A stretch of DNA of 64,000 nucleotides from Sinohyriopsis cumingii (taxonomy: Eukaryota; Mollusca; Bivalvia; Unionida; Unionidae). Below the pieces are notes generated by a model that had not been told where the DNA came from, did not search any database, and saw only the letters and a list, made by a program, of their open reading frames with translations. The position numbers and the translations under genes are program-made. Below, one piece after another: positions 21,307-29,887 of the stretch. The stretch spans positions 101,124,346-101,188,345 of the forward strand of contig CM068826.1 in the NCBI GenBank assembly GCA_028554795.2, in the 5' to 3' direction. Each line of letters opens with the position of its first letter. Position 1 is the stretch's first letter.

Positions 21307-21951
21307 ATGGAAGGACGAAAACTAGCTTTAGTACCTTACAAACGATGGATGGAATACCATCGGTGGCAAGAACAACGTACCCCGCATTTACCTCCCAATC
21401 CCAATTTGAGCGAGATGTCCCAGTTACAACACGAATTGCAGTCCTTGATGGATCGCCAAGATTTGTCTGAAACAGAAAAATCGCAAAAGTACGGTCAACT
21501 TTTGCAACGACTGCAACTCTTTCACCAGAAAGCTTTAGACGAAACAGCTCTACCCACTCTGAAAGATTTTAAGACCTTGATGAAAAGTCCAGCACCATCA
21601 CCAGTACCAGTACCAGTACCACCAGTACCAGTGACCAAGACAGAAAAAGGAAAAGAAGAAGAAGAAGAAGAAGGGTTTCAAACTTCACCAGAAAAAGTAC
21701 GCAAGTTAACAACACCACCTACCTCCAGAATTGGATGGATTAAAAAGATGATGGCCACCCCTTCTTCATCACAAGAGAAAAAGAAAGTGAAGACAGAAGT
21801 GAAGACAGACGTGAAACAAGAACCGATATCCCCCGCTCAGACATCCTCCTCTTCGACACCTATTGCCGGTCGCACACGCAGAGCATTGCAATCCAAGAAA
21901 ATACCCCAAGAGAAAAAGAGTAGCATCCTCCAAGAGTGGGTGTCTTATTAA
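21307..21951 (+). CDS. Conserved Polinton protein with MVLVP-like front (unknown function)
   Basis: A 214-residue protein starts GRKLALVPYKRWMEYHRWQE. A helical segment follows (QDLSETEKSQKYGQLLQRLQ), then a Pro/Val-repeat hinge (SPVPVPVPPVPV), acid-rich and basic patches, and a Thr/Ser/Pro-rich tail. Proteins with this front and a helix of the LSxxEKxxxYxxxLQR type recur in Polintons, but I know of no established role. It is intact and lies just upstream of the integrase. AATAAA at 21972-21977 follows its stop. Confidence 0.7.
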   Translation: MEGRKLALVPYKRWMEYHRWQEQRTPHLPPNPNLSEMSQLQHELQSLMDRQDLSETEKSQKYGQLLQRLQLFHQKALDETALPTLKDFKTLMKSPAPSPVPVPVPPVPVTKTEKGKEEEEEEGFQTSPEKVRKLTTPPTSRIGWIKKMMATPSSSQEKKKVKTEVKTDVKQEPISPAQTSSSSTPIAGRTRRALQSKKIPQEKKSSILQEWVSY

Positions 21952-21971
21952 CACACCAATCAACACAAAAA

Positions 21972-21977
21972 AATAAA
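21972..21977 (+). terminator. Poly(A) signal AATAAA
   Basis: Twenty bases after the stop at 21951 and immediately before the integrase ATG at 21980. Confidence 0.45.
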
Positions 21978-21979
21978 AA

Positions 21980-23076
21980 ATGGAAAAAGTCTTAGCCGGC
22001 ATTTACTACGATCCCTCGCATCCTGCAGGTTACGCAGGAGTTCAAAAATTGTATCGTGCTGCCAAAACGCGACTGAAAAGTCTCCGTTTACCTCAAGTGC
22101 AACGATGGTTACAAGAACAAGCTACCTACACTTTACACAAACCCATTCGACGCAAGTTTGCCAGAAGTCGCACCCGAGTGGAAGGCATTGATCATGAATG
22201 GCAAGCCGATTTAGCCGATGTCTCTCATTTGGCCAGCTATAATCGTGGCTACAAATATTTGTTCTGTGTCATCGACGTCTTTTCCAAATTTGCCTGGGTC
22301 GTGCCCTTGACTTCCAAATCGAGCAGCGAGTTAGTGCGAGCCCTGCAACGGGTTTTGAAACAAAGTGGTCGTCACCCTCTTCGATGGCAAACGGACAAAG
22401 GCACCGAATTTCTGAACCAAGCTTTCCAAAAAGAATTAAAGAAACGTGACATTCATTTTTTTACCACCGAGAATCCCGAAACCAAAGCCAGCATCGTGGA
22501 ACGTTTTCAACGCACTTTGAAAGAACGCATGTGGAAATATTTTACGCATCACCACACTCTGAAGTACATCGACATCTTACCGCGTACAACCAATCTTACC
22601 ATCGAAGCATCGGACGTGCCCCGCAAGACGTGACTCCCGACAACGAAGTGTTGGTGTTTGAGCGCCTGTTTGGTACGTCCCCGACGAGGGCTGTCCCCAA
22701 GAAAAGTGGAGAGTTGGCCCTAGGAGATTGGGTGTGCATTGGCAAAACCAAACGCACTTTTGACAAAGGTTACTTACCTAACTGGACGACCGAATTGTTT
22801 CGCGTCACTGGACGAGTGCATGGTCGTCATCCTGCCGTCTATAAATTGGAAGACATGAACGGAGAAGTTCTCAAAGGAACGTTTTATTTGCCCGAGTTAC
22901 AACGTGTCACCAAAAAAGAAGACGACGTGTACGACATCGAAAGCATTCTCGAACGCAGAACCCGTAAAGTGGGCAAACGACGTGTCAAAGAAGTCAAAGT
23001 ACGTTGGAAAGGATATCCACCCAGTTTTGATTCTTGGATCGACGCTTCGCAAGTCATCGACTATAAAAAGAAGTGA
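21980..23076 (+). pseudogene. INT: Retroviral-type integrase with C-terminal chromodomain (broken)
   Basis: This is the element's integrase. A helical front leads to a DDE core: WQADLADVSHLASYN has the first Asp, WQTDKGTEFLNQ the second, and SIVERFQRTLKERMW carries the Glu. A beta-rich part follows (LGDWVCIGKTKRTFDKGYLP). The end is a chromodomain (YDIESILERRTRKVG, VKVRWKGYPPSFDSWIDAS). Chromodomains on integrases can steer insertion to methylated-histone chromatin, as in chromoviral LTR elements. Integration in 6-bp-duplicating fashion matches the ATCGTT flanks. It is one of the broken genes counted for the element. Confidence 0.95.
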
Positions 23077-23081
23077 CCATC

Positions 23082-23495
23082 ATGCCCTTTCACACAGACG
23101 CAGCTACGTCGACCACTCCTCCTTCACCTAGTTCTTCTGTGCAAGATTTACAAAAACAACCCTTGTGGGTGTGGTGTGGAGAACGTGTGCCTAAAACGCA
23201 AATCGTCTTTTTCTGCCAAATCTTCGTGGTGTATTGTGTCATCGGGGCAGCCATTGCCAATTTGAGTTTGCAACAAGGAGACAAACAATTGTGGACCATT
23301 TTATTGAGCAGCTGCATCGGTTACCTGCTTCCTAATCCCTCCCTGAAATTCTCTTCCAACGGGAACCACGGGAACCTTGTATCCAGTGCTAGTGCCAGTC
23401 ACCACTCCAACCACAACCAGAACCCCATTTTGAGCGGAGACACGCCTATGACGTCCAGTAACCCCTCGGACAGCCACAGAACTCTGGAATTATGA
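23082..23495 (+). CDS. Polinton two-helix membrane protein
   Basis: A 137-residue protein starts at 23082 (MPFHTDAATS). A Ser/Thr/Pro front is followed by WVWCGERVPKTQIVFFCQIF, which leads into a first membrane helix. A short loop with a conserved feel (NLSLQQGDKQLW) comes next, then a second helix ending SSCIGYLLPNPSLK and a polar Ser/His/Asn tail. Small proteins with two helices and the GYLLPNP ending are common between integrase and penton genes in Polintons. Its end overlaps the start of the penton-like gene by four bases (ATGA). It probably acts in the virion or in assembly at membranes, which is unproven. Confidence 0.8.
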   Translation: MPFHTDAATSTTPPSPSSSVQDLQKQPLWVWCGERVPKTQIVFFCQIFVVYCVIGAAIANLSLQQGDKQLWTILLSSCIGYLLPNPSLKFSSNGNHGNLVSSASASHHSNHNQNPILSGDTPMTSSNPSDSHRTLEL

Positions 23496-24454
23496 GTCAC
23501 CAAAACCAATTTTACTTAACCTTACCCAGCGACAGTTCCATGGAGGTGTTTCCCCACAACACGTTGTGCTGTTACACGGCCAAATTACCTCAGGCCATCC
23601 CCTTAGATCACGAAGCCCATTGGGAAGTGGCTTTGGTAGAAATGATTCACCCGACACAAATCAAAAACATCACTGAAACTCAAAACACTTTTTACGTCGA
23701 AATTTTCGACCCAGCACTGCAGCAAACCATGACGGGCAGTCCTCAACATAACTCACATCTTGCAAAGGACCTATTACCCCGCAGCAGCAGTGACTCTTCT
23801 CCTCCTCTTTTCGTTTATCACTTTAAAATTAACTCATTCCATTATTTTAGTGGTCAACATCTGGTGGAGGCCATCGCTGACAAATTCTATGCAACCTTTG
23901 ACAAAGTTCTGACCACAGCAAAAAAACGTGTCACCATCGAGTACCACAAACAGTCTCATCGTCTACTCATCAAATTTGATAGTGAGGATAGAAGTATACG
24001 TATTAAATTTTGCCCTGGATTGTATGACATTTTGGGTGGAGACCTCAGTATGGTCACGGATAAGCAGACCAAAAAAATTAAAATGGCAGAGATTGACAAC
24101 GACATGCATTTTGCGAGGTATTTTCGTTTCCCGGAAGAACTGAACCAAGGACTGAATTTGATGTTCGTGTACTCCGATGTGGTGGAGTACAACGTGGTGG
24201 GACACACCTCCGTACCATTACTGACTGTCATTCCTTTCAAAGTAAATTCTGCCACGGCCACTGACGAGGAAGGTGGAAACACTTACCACGTTCACCGCGA
24301 ATTTGTCCATCCTCACTATTTGCCTGTCAGCAAGTCTTATTTGGACACGGTCAACATTGCTATAAAAGGAGATTTGGGACAAAATATTCCATTCACCAAA
24401 GGAAAAGTCACGGTGAAACTCCATTTTCGAAAACGGTTTTCTCACGACTCGTAA
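23492..24454 (+). CDS. Penton-like minor capsid protein (single jelly roll)
   Basis: A 320-residue intact frame starts MSHQNQFYLTLPSDSSMEVF, the usual N-terminus of Polinton/adintovirus penton homologues. NTLCCYTAKLPQAI, HWEVALVEMIHP and a beta-rich remainder follow. These proteins form the fivefold vertices of the capsid. The ATG overlaps the preceding stop, so translation coupling or close packing of separate transcripts is possible. Ser-rich loops (RSSSDSSPP) are lineage-specific. A TATA box for the next gene (TATAAAAG, 24361-24368) lies inside its tail. Confidence 0.88.
   Translation: MSHQNQFYLTLPSDSSMEVFPHNTLCCYTAKLPQAIPLDHEAHWEVALVEMIHPTQIKNITETQNTFYVEIFDPALQQTMTGSPQHNSHLAKDLLPRSSSDSSPPLFVYHFKINSFHYFSGQHLVEAIADKFYATFDKVLTTAKKRVTIEYHKQSHRLLIKFDSEDRSIRIKFCPGLYDILGGDLSMVTDKQTKKIKMAEIDNDMHFARYFRFPEELNQGLNLMFVYSDVVEYNVVGHTSVPLLTVIPFKVNSATATDEEGGNTYHVHREFVHPHYLPVSKSYLDTVNIAIKGDLGQNIPFTKGKVTVKLHFRKRFSHDS
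24361..24368 (+). promoter_or_regulatory. TATA box for the pX-like gene
   Basis: TATAAAAG within the penton-like coding region, about 90 bp before the ATG at 24458. Confidence 0.45.
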
Positions 24455-24457
24455 ATC

Positions 24458-24874
24458 ATGTATCCAGTGTACCGAGGGGTTGCACGACAGCGAGGACACG
24501 GTTTAGGAGATATGTTAAAATCGGCCTTTCGTTCGGTGGCCCCGGTGTTGAAACCGATGGTGACACGCGGATTGCACGCCTTGAAAGATGCGGCACTGAC
24601 GCAAGGCAAAGAATTTCTCCAAAATGTCATCATCGACAAACAAAACCCTAAAGAAGCCTTCATGAGGGCAGGCAAAAATGTCTTGCTGCAAACAGGCAAA
24701 GACCTTTTGGGCCGACGAGACACACCTATAAATGTCCTGCACGCTACCGAGTCAGGCATTCAGCAAGGACAAGGCGGAAAGAGACGACGAAGAAAACACC
24801 CTTTCACCAGACTTCAAGCGAGAAAGATCAAGAAAAGAAGAACCGTTCGAGACTTAGACGTTTTCGATTATTGA
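24458..24874 (+). CDS. pX/pVI-like minor virion protein
   Basis: A 138-residue basic protein opens MYPVYRGVARQRGHGLGDML, then SAFRSVAPVLKPMVTRGLHA, an amphipathic helix, and ends in an Arg/Lys-rich tail (GGKRRRRKHPF, KIKKRRTVRD). The GxGxGDxL...FRxVAP pattern is a hallmark of pX-like proteins in Polintons and of adenovirus minor core or membrane-lytic proteins. It lies between the penton and major capsid genes, the standard order. Element B has a decayed relative at 6180-6640. Confidence 0.83.
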   Translation: MYPVYRGVARQRGHGLGDMLKSAFRSVAPVLKPMVTRGLHALKDAALTQGKEFLQNVIIDKQNPKEAFMRAGKNVLLQTGKDLLGRRDTPINVLHATESGIQQGQGGKRRRRKHPFTRLQARKIKKRRTVRDLDVFDY

Positions 24875-24888
24875 GACACAGAAAAAAA

Positions 24889-26202
24889 ATGATGCACCGA
24901 GAATCTTGCGCTTGTTCCAAGTCGGAACTGGACCTGTTTGCCATGCCCCCTACGATGATGACGATGCAAGAATCCCAATGGGTGGAATTTCACCCCGTCT
25001 CCTCACTGACCGATTCCGCTCCCATCGAGTTTGATATTAAAGGACAGCCCGAAGATTACATCGATCTGAATAGCAGTTACTTGTACCTGAAAGTCAAAGT
25101 TCTAGATAAGACTGGAACTGATATAGACACTGAAGCAGTAGCTCCCGTCAACAATTTCATGCATTCCTTGTTCAGTGGAGTAGACTTGTACTTGAATAAC
25201 AAACTAGTCAGTAGCAGCATGGATACTTACCCTTATCGTGCCTACCTGGAAAATCTCTTGACGTACGGAATAGATGCCAAGAATACTCATCTCAATGCCT
25301 GTGTGGTATGGGAAGCTGACGAACCTACCAAGTTTGAAATATTGGAAACTGATGAAAAGAAAGACAACAATGATGGATTTCCAGAACGAAGAAAGAGAAT
25401 CACGGGAGTGGACACAAGTTTAGAACTGATGGATCGTTTGCATTTGGACAAGTGGTTGCAAGAGAAATATTTGCTGAATGAAGTGGATGTCCGCCTGAGA
25501 CTGAATCGGAGCAGTACCGCTTTCCATTTATTGGCTAATACTGACGAGTACAAAACCAAAATCCAAGAAGCCAGACTCTACGTACGACGTGTGGAAGTGT
25601 TACCTAAAGTAGGAAACGACATCAGTTAGACGTTGAGCAGAACGACCGCCAAATATCCCATACGACGCGTGGAAGTGAAAACCTTCACCATTCCCAAGGG
25701 GCAACGATCCATGATCGAAGATCATCTGTTCCAAGGACAGCTACCCAAACGTTTGATCGTTGGTATCGTCGAGAATGAAGCCTTCAACGGAGCTATCGCT
25801 AAAAATCCTTTCTACTTTCAACACTTTGGCGTGTCCAAAATCGAAGTCAGTCGCGATGGCAAGACCTTGTGTACCAGACCTTTCGAACCTGACTTTACCA
25901 AGAAGAATTACTTGAGATCGTACTTGTCCTTGTACGAAGCCACCGGACAGTTAGGAACCAATACCAGTCACGGCATTACGTACGATGATTATGCAGGAGG
26001 CTACGCTTTGTGGGCTTTCGATTTCACTCCAGACCAAGGCAGCGACGAGGGACATTTCCACCCTATAAAATCTGGCCAGATTCGTGTGGAAATTCAGTTT
26101 ACAAACCGAGACCCTGATGTAACGGTGAACGTCATCCTGTATGCAGAATTCGATAATACCATAGAAATCAACAGTTTGAGAGAAGTCATTCTAGATTACT
26201 AG
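24889..26202 (+). pseudogene. MCP: Major capsid protein, double jelly roll (broken)
   Basis: The region encodes the hexon-like capsid protein of the element. The front ELDLFAMPPTMMTMQESQWV and SAPIEFDIKGQPEDYIDLN are typical of Polinton and adintovirus capsid proteins. SSYLYLKVKVLDK, FMHSLFSGVDLYLNNKLVSS and PYRAYLENLL follow, and the second half has NPFYFQHFGVSKIEVSRDGK and GYALWAFDFTPD. The match to the family is clear from end to end. It is one of the broken genes counted for the element. Its position after the pX-like gene and before the protease is usual. Confidence 0.93.
26064..26070 (+). promoter_or_regulatory. TATA box candidate for the 26208 gene
   Basis: TATAAAA within the capsid-gene tail, about 140 bp before the next ATG. 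It is plausible but could be chance. Confidence 0.3.
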
Positions 26203-26207
26203 AAACC

Positions 26208-26711
26208 ATGGAAGACTGTTATCCCTCTTTACCTAGTGGAGAAACTTTGGAGATGGAATGTGAGGAGACCGTGGAAGAAGAATCCCAAGACAAAGACGAA
26301 GAAGATATCATGATGAAGTCGAGATGGCCAGAACAAGAAGCCCATTTAGTCTGCTGTTTTGCCAAACACTTGGTCGAAAAAATGACGGAATTGATCAAGA
26401 AAGATTGCTATGGCTGTCAAAACGATCATCCCAGTCAAATTCAACACGACACATGCCTGATGTTGAGTCAAGAAGAAAAATTGGACGAGTATCTGGACGA
26501 GGCTTGGAGTCTCATCTCGGACGAAGACGTGTTGCACCAGTGGTATAAAGACTTGCGTGAACATTCTTGTCCACCATTAACCACTCAAGAGATCGATCGC
26601 ATCGAAGCTGTCCTGAATCAAAGTGAGGAGACGAAACGAAGAAACGGTTATTTGTCAGACATTTTCAAGCAAAAAGTCAGGATCGAATTGACGACTTATT
26701 ATTACCTGTGA
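26208..26711 (+). CDS. Conserved Polinton Cys/His protein (unknown function)
   Basis: A 167-residue acidic protein has a central CYGCQNDHPSQIQHDTCLML segment, whose Cys and His spacing suggests a zinc site. This CxGCxxDHPSQxQH signature recurs in Polinton-like elements, but I know of no assigned role. An acidic N-terminus precedes it and a helical C-terminus (KQKVRIELTTYYYL) ends it. It lies six bases after the capsid gene and 23 before the protease. The frame is intact. Confidence 0.75.
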   Translation: MEDCYPSLPSGETLEMECEETVEEESQDKDEEDIMMKSRWPEQEAHLVCCFAKHLVEKMTELIKKDCYGCQNDHPSQIQHDTCLMLSQEEKLDEYLDEAWSLISDEDVLHQWYKDLREHSCPPLTTQEIDRIEAVLNQSEETKRRNGYLSDIFKQKVRIELTTYYYL

Positions 26712-26733
26712 AGAAGAAAAAAACAACACACAA

Positions 26734-27294
26734 ATGGATACCTGGGAACTTTATTACCTTTTGAACCACAGTTCGTATACGGCTTCTTGGAATCCTGTCG
26801 TCTGTGCTAAAGATGAACTCCCTCATCGCAAACCTAAAGACCATCTAGTTTACGTGATCAACACGGACGACAGTCATCTCCCAGGAACCCACTGGGTAGC
26901 CGTCTACTTTCCTCAAGAAGGATGTGTGGAATATTTCGATTCGTACGGATTGCCCCCTTTGGAAGACGATATCATCGACTTTATGAGAAGAAATGCTCAA
27001 ACCACCCGATTCAATAATGTGAAATTACAAGGCACAGATTCCTTGGTGTGTGGACAGTACTGTGTGTATTTTCTGCATCATCGCAGCCTGGGCTATTCCT
27101 TAGAACATTTAGTGACTCATTTTGATCCTCGTTCTTCTTCTAGAAACGATGTGAAAGTAGATCGATGGTTTTGTGACCATTATGCTTATCTTTTGTCTCA
27201 AGCTAGGAAACGTAGTGTCCATCAATGGCCTAATGATTTCCAACAGTGGAAATCACAATTTCATTCACAACGTTGTCAGCCCTGTTTAAAGTAG
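26734..27294 (+). CDS. PRO: Adenain-type (C5) maturation cysteine protease
   Basis: This 186-residue protease cleaves capsid and core precursors. The catalytic His is in GTHWVAVY (His53). The acidic partner is in EYFDSYGLPP (Asp69 or Glu66). Gln99 and the nucleophile Cys106 are in LQGTDSLVCGQYC, matching the Q...C spacing of adenain. The length is usual for the family and the frame is intact. Likely substrates in the element are the Gly-Gly-containing pX/PX-like proteins, which is inference. The AATAAA at 27413-27418 is a likely poly(A) signal. Confidence 0.95.
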   Translation: MDTWELYYLLNHSSYTASWNPVVCAKDELPHRKPKDHLVYVINTDDSHLPGTHWVAVYFPQEGCVEYFDSYGLPPLEDDIIDFMRRNAQTTRFNNVKLQGTDSLVCGQYCVYFLHHRSLGYSLEHLVTHFDPRSSSRNDVKVDRWFCDHYAYLLSQARKRSVHQWPNDFQQWKSQFHSQRCQPCLK

Positions 27295-27546
27295 AGTGTG
27301 AATTGAGAAAAATGTTTGTCATTTTTTTGAAGAAAAAAATGTTTGATGTTATCATGTTGGATTATTGTTAAAAATGTTAGAGTTGTTGTTGGTTAGTGTT
27401 AAGTGATTTTTGAATAAAAAAATGTTGTGTTTTAAAAAAAATGCCTTTGTCTTTTGTTTAGCTATAAGAATGTTTGATTGATGCTCTTTAATTTCTTACT
27501 ATCCCTCTCATGACACTCATTGAACGTTGCGACTCGAAATCCGTGT
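27295..27546 (+). other. 3' region of protease gene with poly(A) signal
   Basis: A T/G-rich spacer contains several near copies of AAAAATGTTTG and an AATAAA at 27413-27418. No gene is seen. Confidence 0.55.
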
Positions 27547-27576
27547 GGGGGATGTTTTCCTTCACGTCCGCGCTTT
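27547..27576 (+). promoter_or_regulatory. Right-end promoter block, copy 1
   Basis: The block reads GGGGGATGTTTTC, two variable bases, then TCACGTCCGCGCTTT. The same block precedes the genes at 28525 and 29287. The ATG of the first gene lies about 65 bp further on, after an initiator-like CAGTCTAACC. Here the TATA position holds only a weak CTTTAAG. Confidence 0.7.
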
Positions 27577-27641
27577 GACTTTAAGAACCGGGGTTGTTTC
27601 CAGTCTAACCATCCATTGTCGACTCATCCTCCTACGAAGAT

Positions 27642-28011
27642 GTGCTCCAAACTAGCTACGCTCAACGAAGCCTACGTGAATTTGCATAGGGTCAGACACA
27701 GTCTGATACCGAAGCCAGAAGAGATAGAGAATGTGAGAATGTTAAAAGTCACTGAAGACCTGATAGAAGAGCTCTTCAGAGAAGAAGTGAACAGGGAGAA
27801 AGAAGAATGGACAGAGAAGTACAGACTTCAAAGACAACAGCAGCAGCAGCAGCAACAGCAACAACAACAACAGCAGCAGCAGCAACCTGAAGCTGACGGA
27901 GGCTTTGTCGATTGTCGTATCGACACCAAAGAGTTCTTCTTCTCTTTCCGAAGAAGCAGACCTATTGCCAGAAAGTCTATCCTCAGAGGACATCGCATTC
28001 TTAGAAACTAA
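27642..28011 (+). CDS. Right-end gene 1: poly-glutamine helical protein
   Basis: A 122-residue protein starts MCSKLATLNEAYVNLHRVRH. A charged helix (EELFREEVNREKEEWTEKYR) leads into about 18 Gln, and a Phe/Arg-containing tail (TKEFFFSFRRSRPIARKS) ends it. The start at 27642 is preferred because the shared promoter block lies at 27547-27576; frames starting upstream overlap it. The stop is 32 nt before a histone-type stem-loop. The helix resembles part of the 29287 gene product (EEVKKIKEKW), suggesting distant paralogy. Function is unknown. Confidence 0.65.
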
Positions 28012-28043
28012 AAAAGATTGCCATAGCAAAAAAACAAAAAAAA

Positions 28044-28059
28044 AGCCCTTTTCAGGGCT
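28044..28059 (+). terminator. Histone-type 3' stem-loop no. 3 (A-U base pair variant)
   Basis: AGCCCTTTTCAGGGCT followed by GCCCA, then CTCAAGAAAAGAAAT as a purine-rich downstream stretch. The first stem pair is A-T instead of G-C, changed on both sides, so the stem is kept. Confidence 0.75.
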
Positions 28060-28064
28060 GCCCA

Positions 28065-28428
28065 ATACTCAAGAAAAGAAATAACCATCAATTTGCCAAT
28101 GTGTGTAGGTAGAGTAGTGTGAATATAAACACTAACAATTTTTTAAAAAAATGTGAGGGTATGTGTTTGTGTATAAGATTGTGTGTTTGTAAGTGCTCAC
28201 GTACGTTGGTGTGGATAGTAGATTAAAATGATGTCTTTTTTGGTGTTTGAGGTGTAGATTTGAGGTTAGATTGGATTGCTTTGCGTATGTGAATAGTCTA
28301 TTGAAGTGATTAATGAAAATTTTTTACAATAGTAATGGGTAGCATAAAAAGTGAGTGAGTGTTTCTTTTAGGTCCGCGCGTTGTTTTTTTTTGGTCATGA
28401 TCTAGGTAAGATCAATTTTATGTTTTTA
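28065..28428 (+). other. Spacer of the first right-end cassette
   Basis: A G/T-rich spacer of about 360 bp is repeated in form at 28883-29195. Shared pieces include GTAGGTAGAGTAGTGTGAAT, a GTGTTTGTAA stretch, ATAGTAGATTA and GGTCATGATCTAGGTAA. It holds a partial promoter-block copy (GGTCCGCGCGTTG, about 28371). Confidence 0.65.
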
Positions 28429-28469
28429 GGGGGATGTTTTCCATCACGTCCGCGCTTTCAGTATAAATT
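28429..28469 (+). promoter_or_regulatory. Right-end promoter block, copy 2, with TATA box
   Basis: GGGGGATGTTTTC then TCACGTCCGCGCTTT (28429-28458), followed at once by TATAAATT (28462-28469). The ATG is at 28525. Confidence 0.75.
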
Positions 28470-28524
28470 GAAACTCGCTCGGCAGTCTAGCTACCCTTGT
28501 TGATTGATCAACACCACCAGAAGA

Positions 28525-28770
28525 ATGAACACCAGAATTGTGAAACTGCTAGAACTCCAGATGCACCTGGAATATGCCAGGCGCATAGTAAATGAACTAT
28601 CCGCGGAAGCCATAGTAGTAGAGGCAAGAATAAAGAAGGAAGAGGAGGAGAGAAGAGAGAGGGAAGAGGAGGAAAAGAAAATAGGAGAGAGGATGACTTA
28701 CAAGATACCAGAGAGGATTGGGGTGCTGAAGCCAATCATCCCGCCTCTGCACTCCCAAGAAGAAAGGTGA
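28525..28770 (+). CDS. Right-end gene 2: short coiled-coil protein
   Basis: An 81-residue protein begins MNTRIVKLLELQMHLEYARR. A strongly charged Lys/Glu/Arg coiled coil (RIKKEEEERREREEEEKKIG) follows, and a proline-containing tail ends SQEER. The ATG at 28525 is preferred, since the frame upstream has only a TTG. It has the shared promoter block and TATA box. A histone-type stem-loop lies 91 nt after the stop, the longest such distance of the five. Family unknown. Confidence 0.65.
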   Translation: MNTRIVKLLELQMHLEYARRIVNELSAEAIVVEARIKKEEEERREREEEEKKIGERMTYKIPERIGVLKPIIPPLHSQEER

Positions 28771-28861
28771 AAGGAGACTGGGGAAGAAGATGTGTGTGTG
28801 GCGCCAGGCCAGGAAGGTGCCATCATTAAATAGGTGCATCTGGAGTTCAAAAAAAACCAAC

Positions 28862-28877
28862 AGCCCTTTTCAGGGCT
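28862..28877 (+). terminator. Histone-type 3' stem-loop no. 4 (A-U base pair variant)
   Basis: AGCCCTTTTCAGGGCT followed by ACCCA and a CTAGAAAAGAAAT purine stretch. It has the same paired base change as copy 3. Confidence 0.78.
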
Positions 28878-29125
28878 ACCCAATACCCTAGAAAAGAAAT
28901 AACTATCAATTTGCCAACGTGTGTGTGTGTGTGTGTAGGTAGAGTAGTGTGAATATAAACACTAACTCTTTTTTCATAGTGTGAGTGTATGTGTGTTTGT
29001 GTTTGTGTTTGTGTTTGTAACTGCTCGCGTAAGTTTGTGTGAATAGTAGATTATGGGTTTATTTATTGTTTCTTAGCGTATGTGGAGAGTATAGTCTGGG
29101 TTTTATTATACGAAATGAGAAAATA

Positions 29126-29235
29126 GGGGGATGTTTTCATTCACGTCCGCGCGTTGTTTTGGTCATGATCTAGGTAATATCAATTTTATGTCTTAGGGGG
29201 ATGTTTTCAATCACGTCCGCGCTTTAAGTATAAAA
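29126..29235 (+). promoter_or_regulatory. Right-end promoter blocks, copies 3 and 4, with TATA box
   Basis: Two copies of the block occur in tandem (29126-29154 and 29196-29225). They are separated by a GGTCATGATCTAGGTAA stretch that is also found before copy 2. TATAAAAC follows at 29229-29236 and the ATG is at 29287. Confidence 0.75.
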
Positions 29236-29286
29236 CTAACAGTGCTTGCCATTGGAGCCCATTCTACGGAATAAGCAAACAAGAAG

Positions 29287-29877
29287 ATGCCAGCAGCTTC
29301 AGCTTTGTACAACAACCTTATGGGAAGTTGGTATTGGATGGTGGATGGATTGAATGTAGCAGAAAGGCTTGAACAGGAATGGAGGCATGCAGTGACAAAA
29401 GACTTCGTCTCAAGACAAGTAATCAGCCTCCACTTAGCCATCGATATTGTAAAAGAAATGATAGAGGATGAGGAGAAGAGAATCAGAGGTTTAATTAACC
29501 CACCGTATGTGAAAGTGGGTAAGTTGAAAGAAGCGATAGTTTATGTGACGAGTGTAAGGTGTTTTTTAGAAGACATTCTAGAATGGACAGATTGGTCTTT
29601 TGTGAAGTGGGGCTTAGACAAGCTTAAGAAAGCCGAAGAAGTAATGAGAAATGTGCTGACCGAAGAGGTCAAGAAGATCAAAGAAAAGTGGTCAAAGGAA
29701 AGAAAAGAAGAAGAAAATAGAAAGAAAAAGGAAGAACTAGAGAAACTAAACGCTAACTGGATGAAAATCCAAGAGAAGTTCCGAGCCATGGGTCACCCGG
29801 ACTGGATGCCGGAAACAGAAAAGAAGAAAGGAATGATGGAAAAAATAAGAGGATGGTGGAAGAAGTTAAGGAGTTAG
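29287..29877 (+). CDS. Right-end gene 3: helical protein of unknown function
   Basis: A 196-residue protein has MPAASALYNNLMGSWYWMVD at the front, then several amphipathic helices. A long charged coil follows (EEVKKIKEKWSKERKEEENR) and a basic/Trp end (GMMEKIRGWWKKLRS). It is intact. The promoter is the doubled block plus TATA box. The stop is 19 nt before a perfect histone-type stem-loop that lies in the right terminal repeat. No family is recognised. Similar placement, promoter and 3' end link it to the genes at 27642 and 28525. Confidence 0.7.
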   Translation: MPAASALYNNLMGSWYWMVDGLNVAERLEQEWRHAVTKDFVSRQVISLHLAIDIVKEMIEDEEKRIRGLINPPYVKVGKLKEAIVYVTSVRCFLEDILEWTDWSFVKWGLDKLKKAEEVMRNVLTEEVKKIKEKWSKERKEEENRKKKEELEKLNANWMKIQEKFRAMGHPDWMPETEKKKGMMEKIRGWWKKLRS

Positions 29878-29887
29878 AAGAAGAAGA

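Noticed and set aside
23062-23069. TATAAAAA as promoter of the membrane-protein gene
   Set aside because: It is only about 12 bp before the ATG at 23082, and the bases are simply Tyr-Lys-Lys codons of the integrase end.
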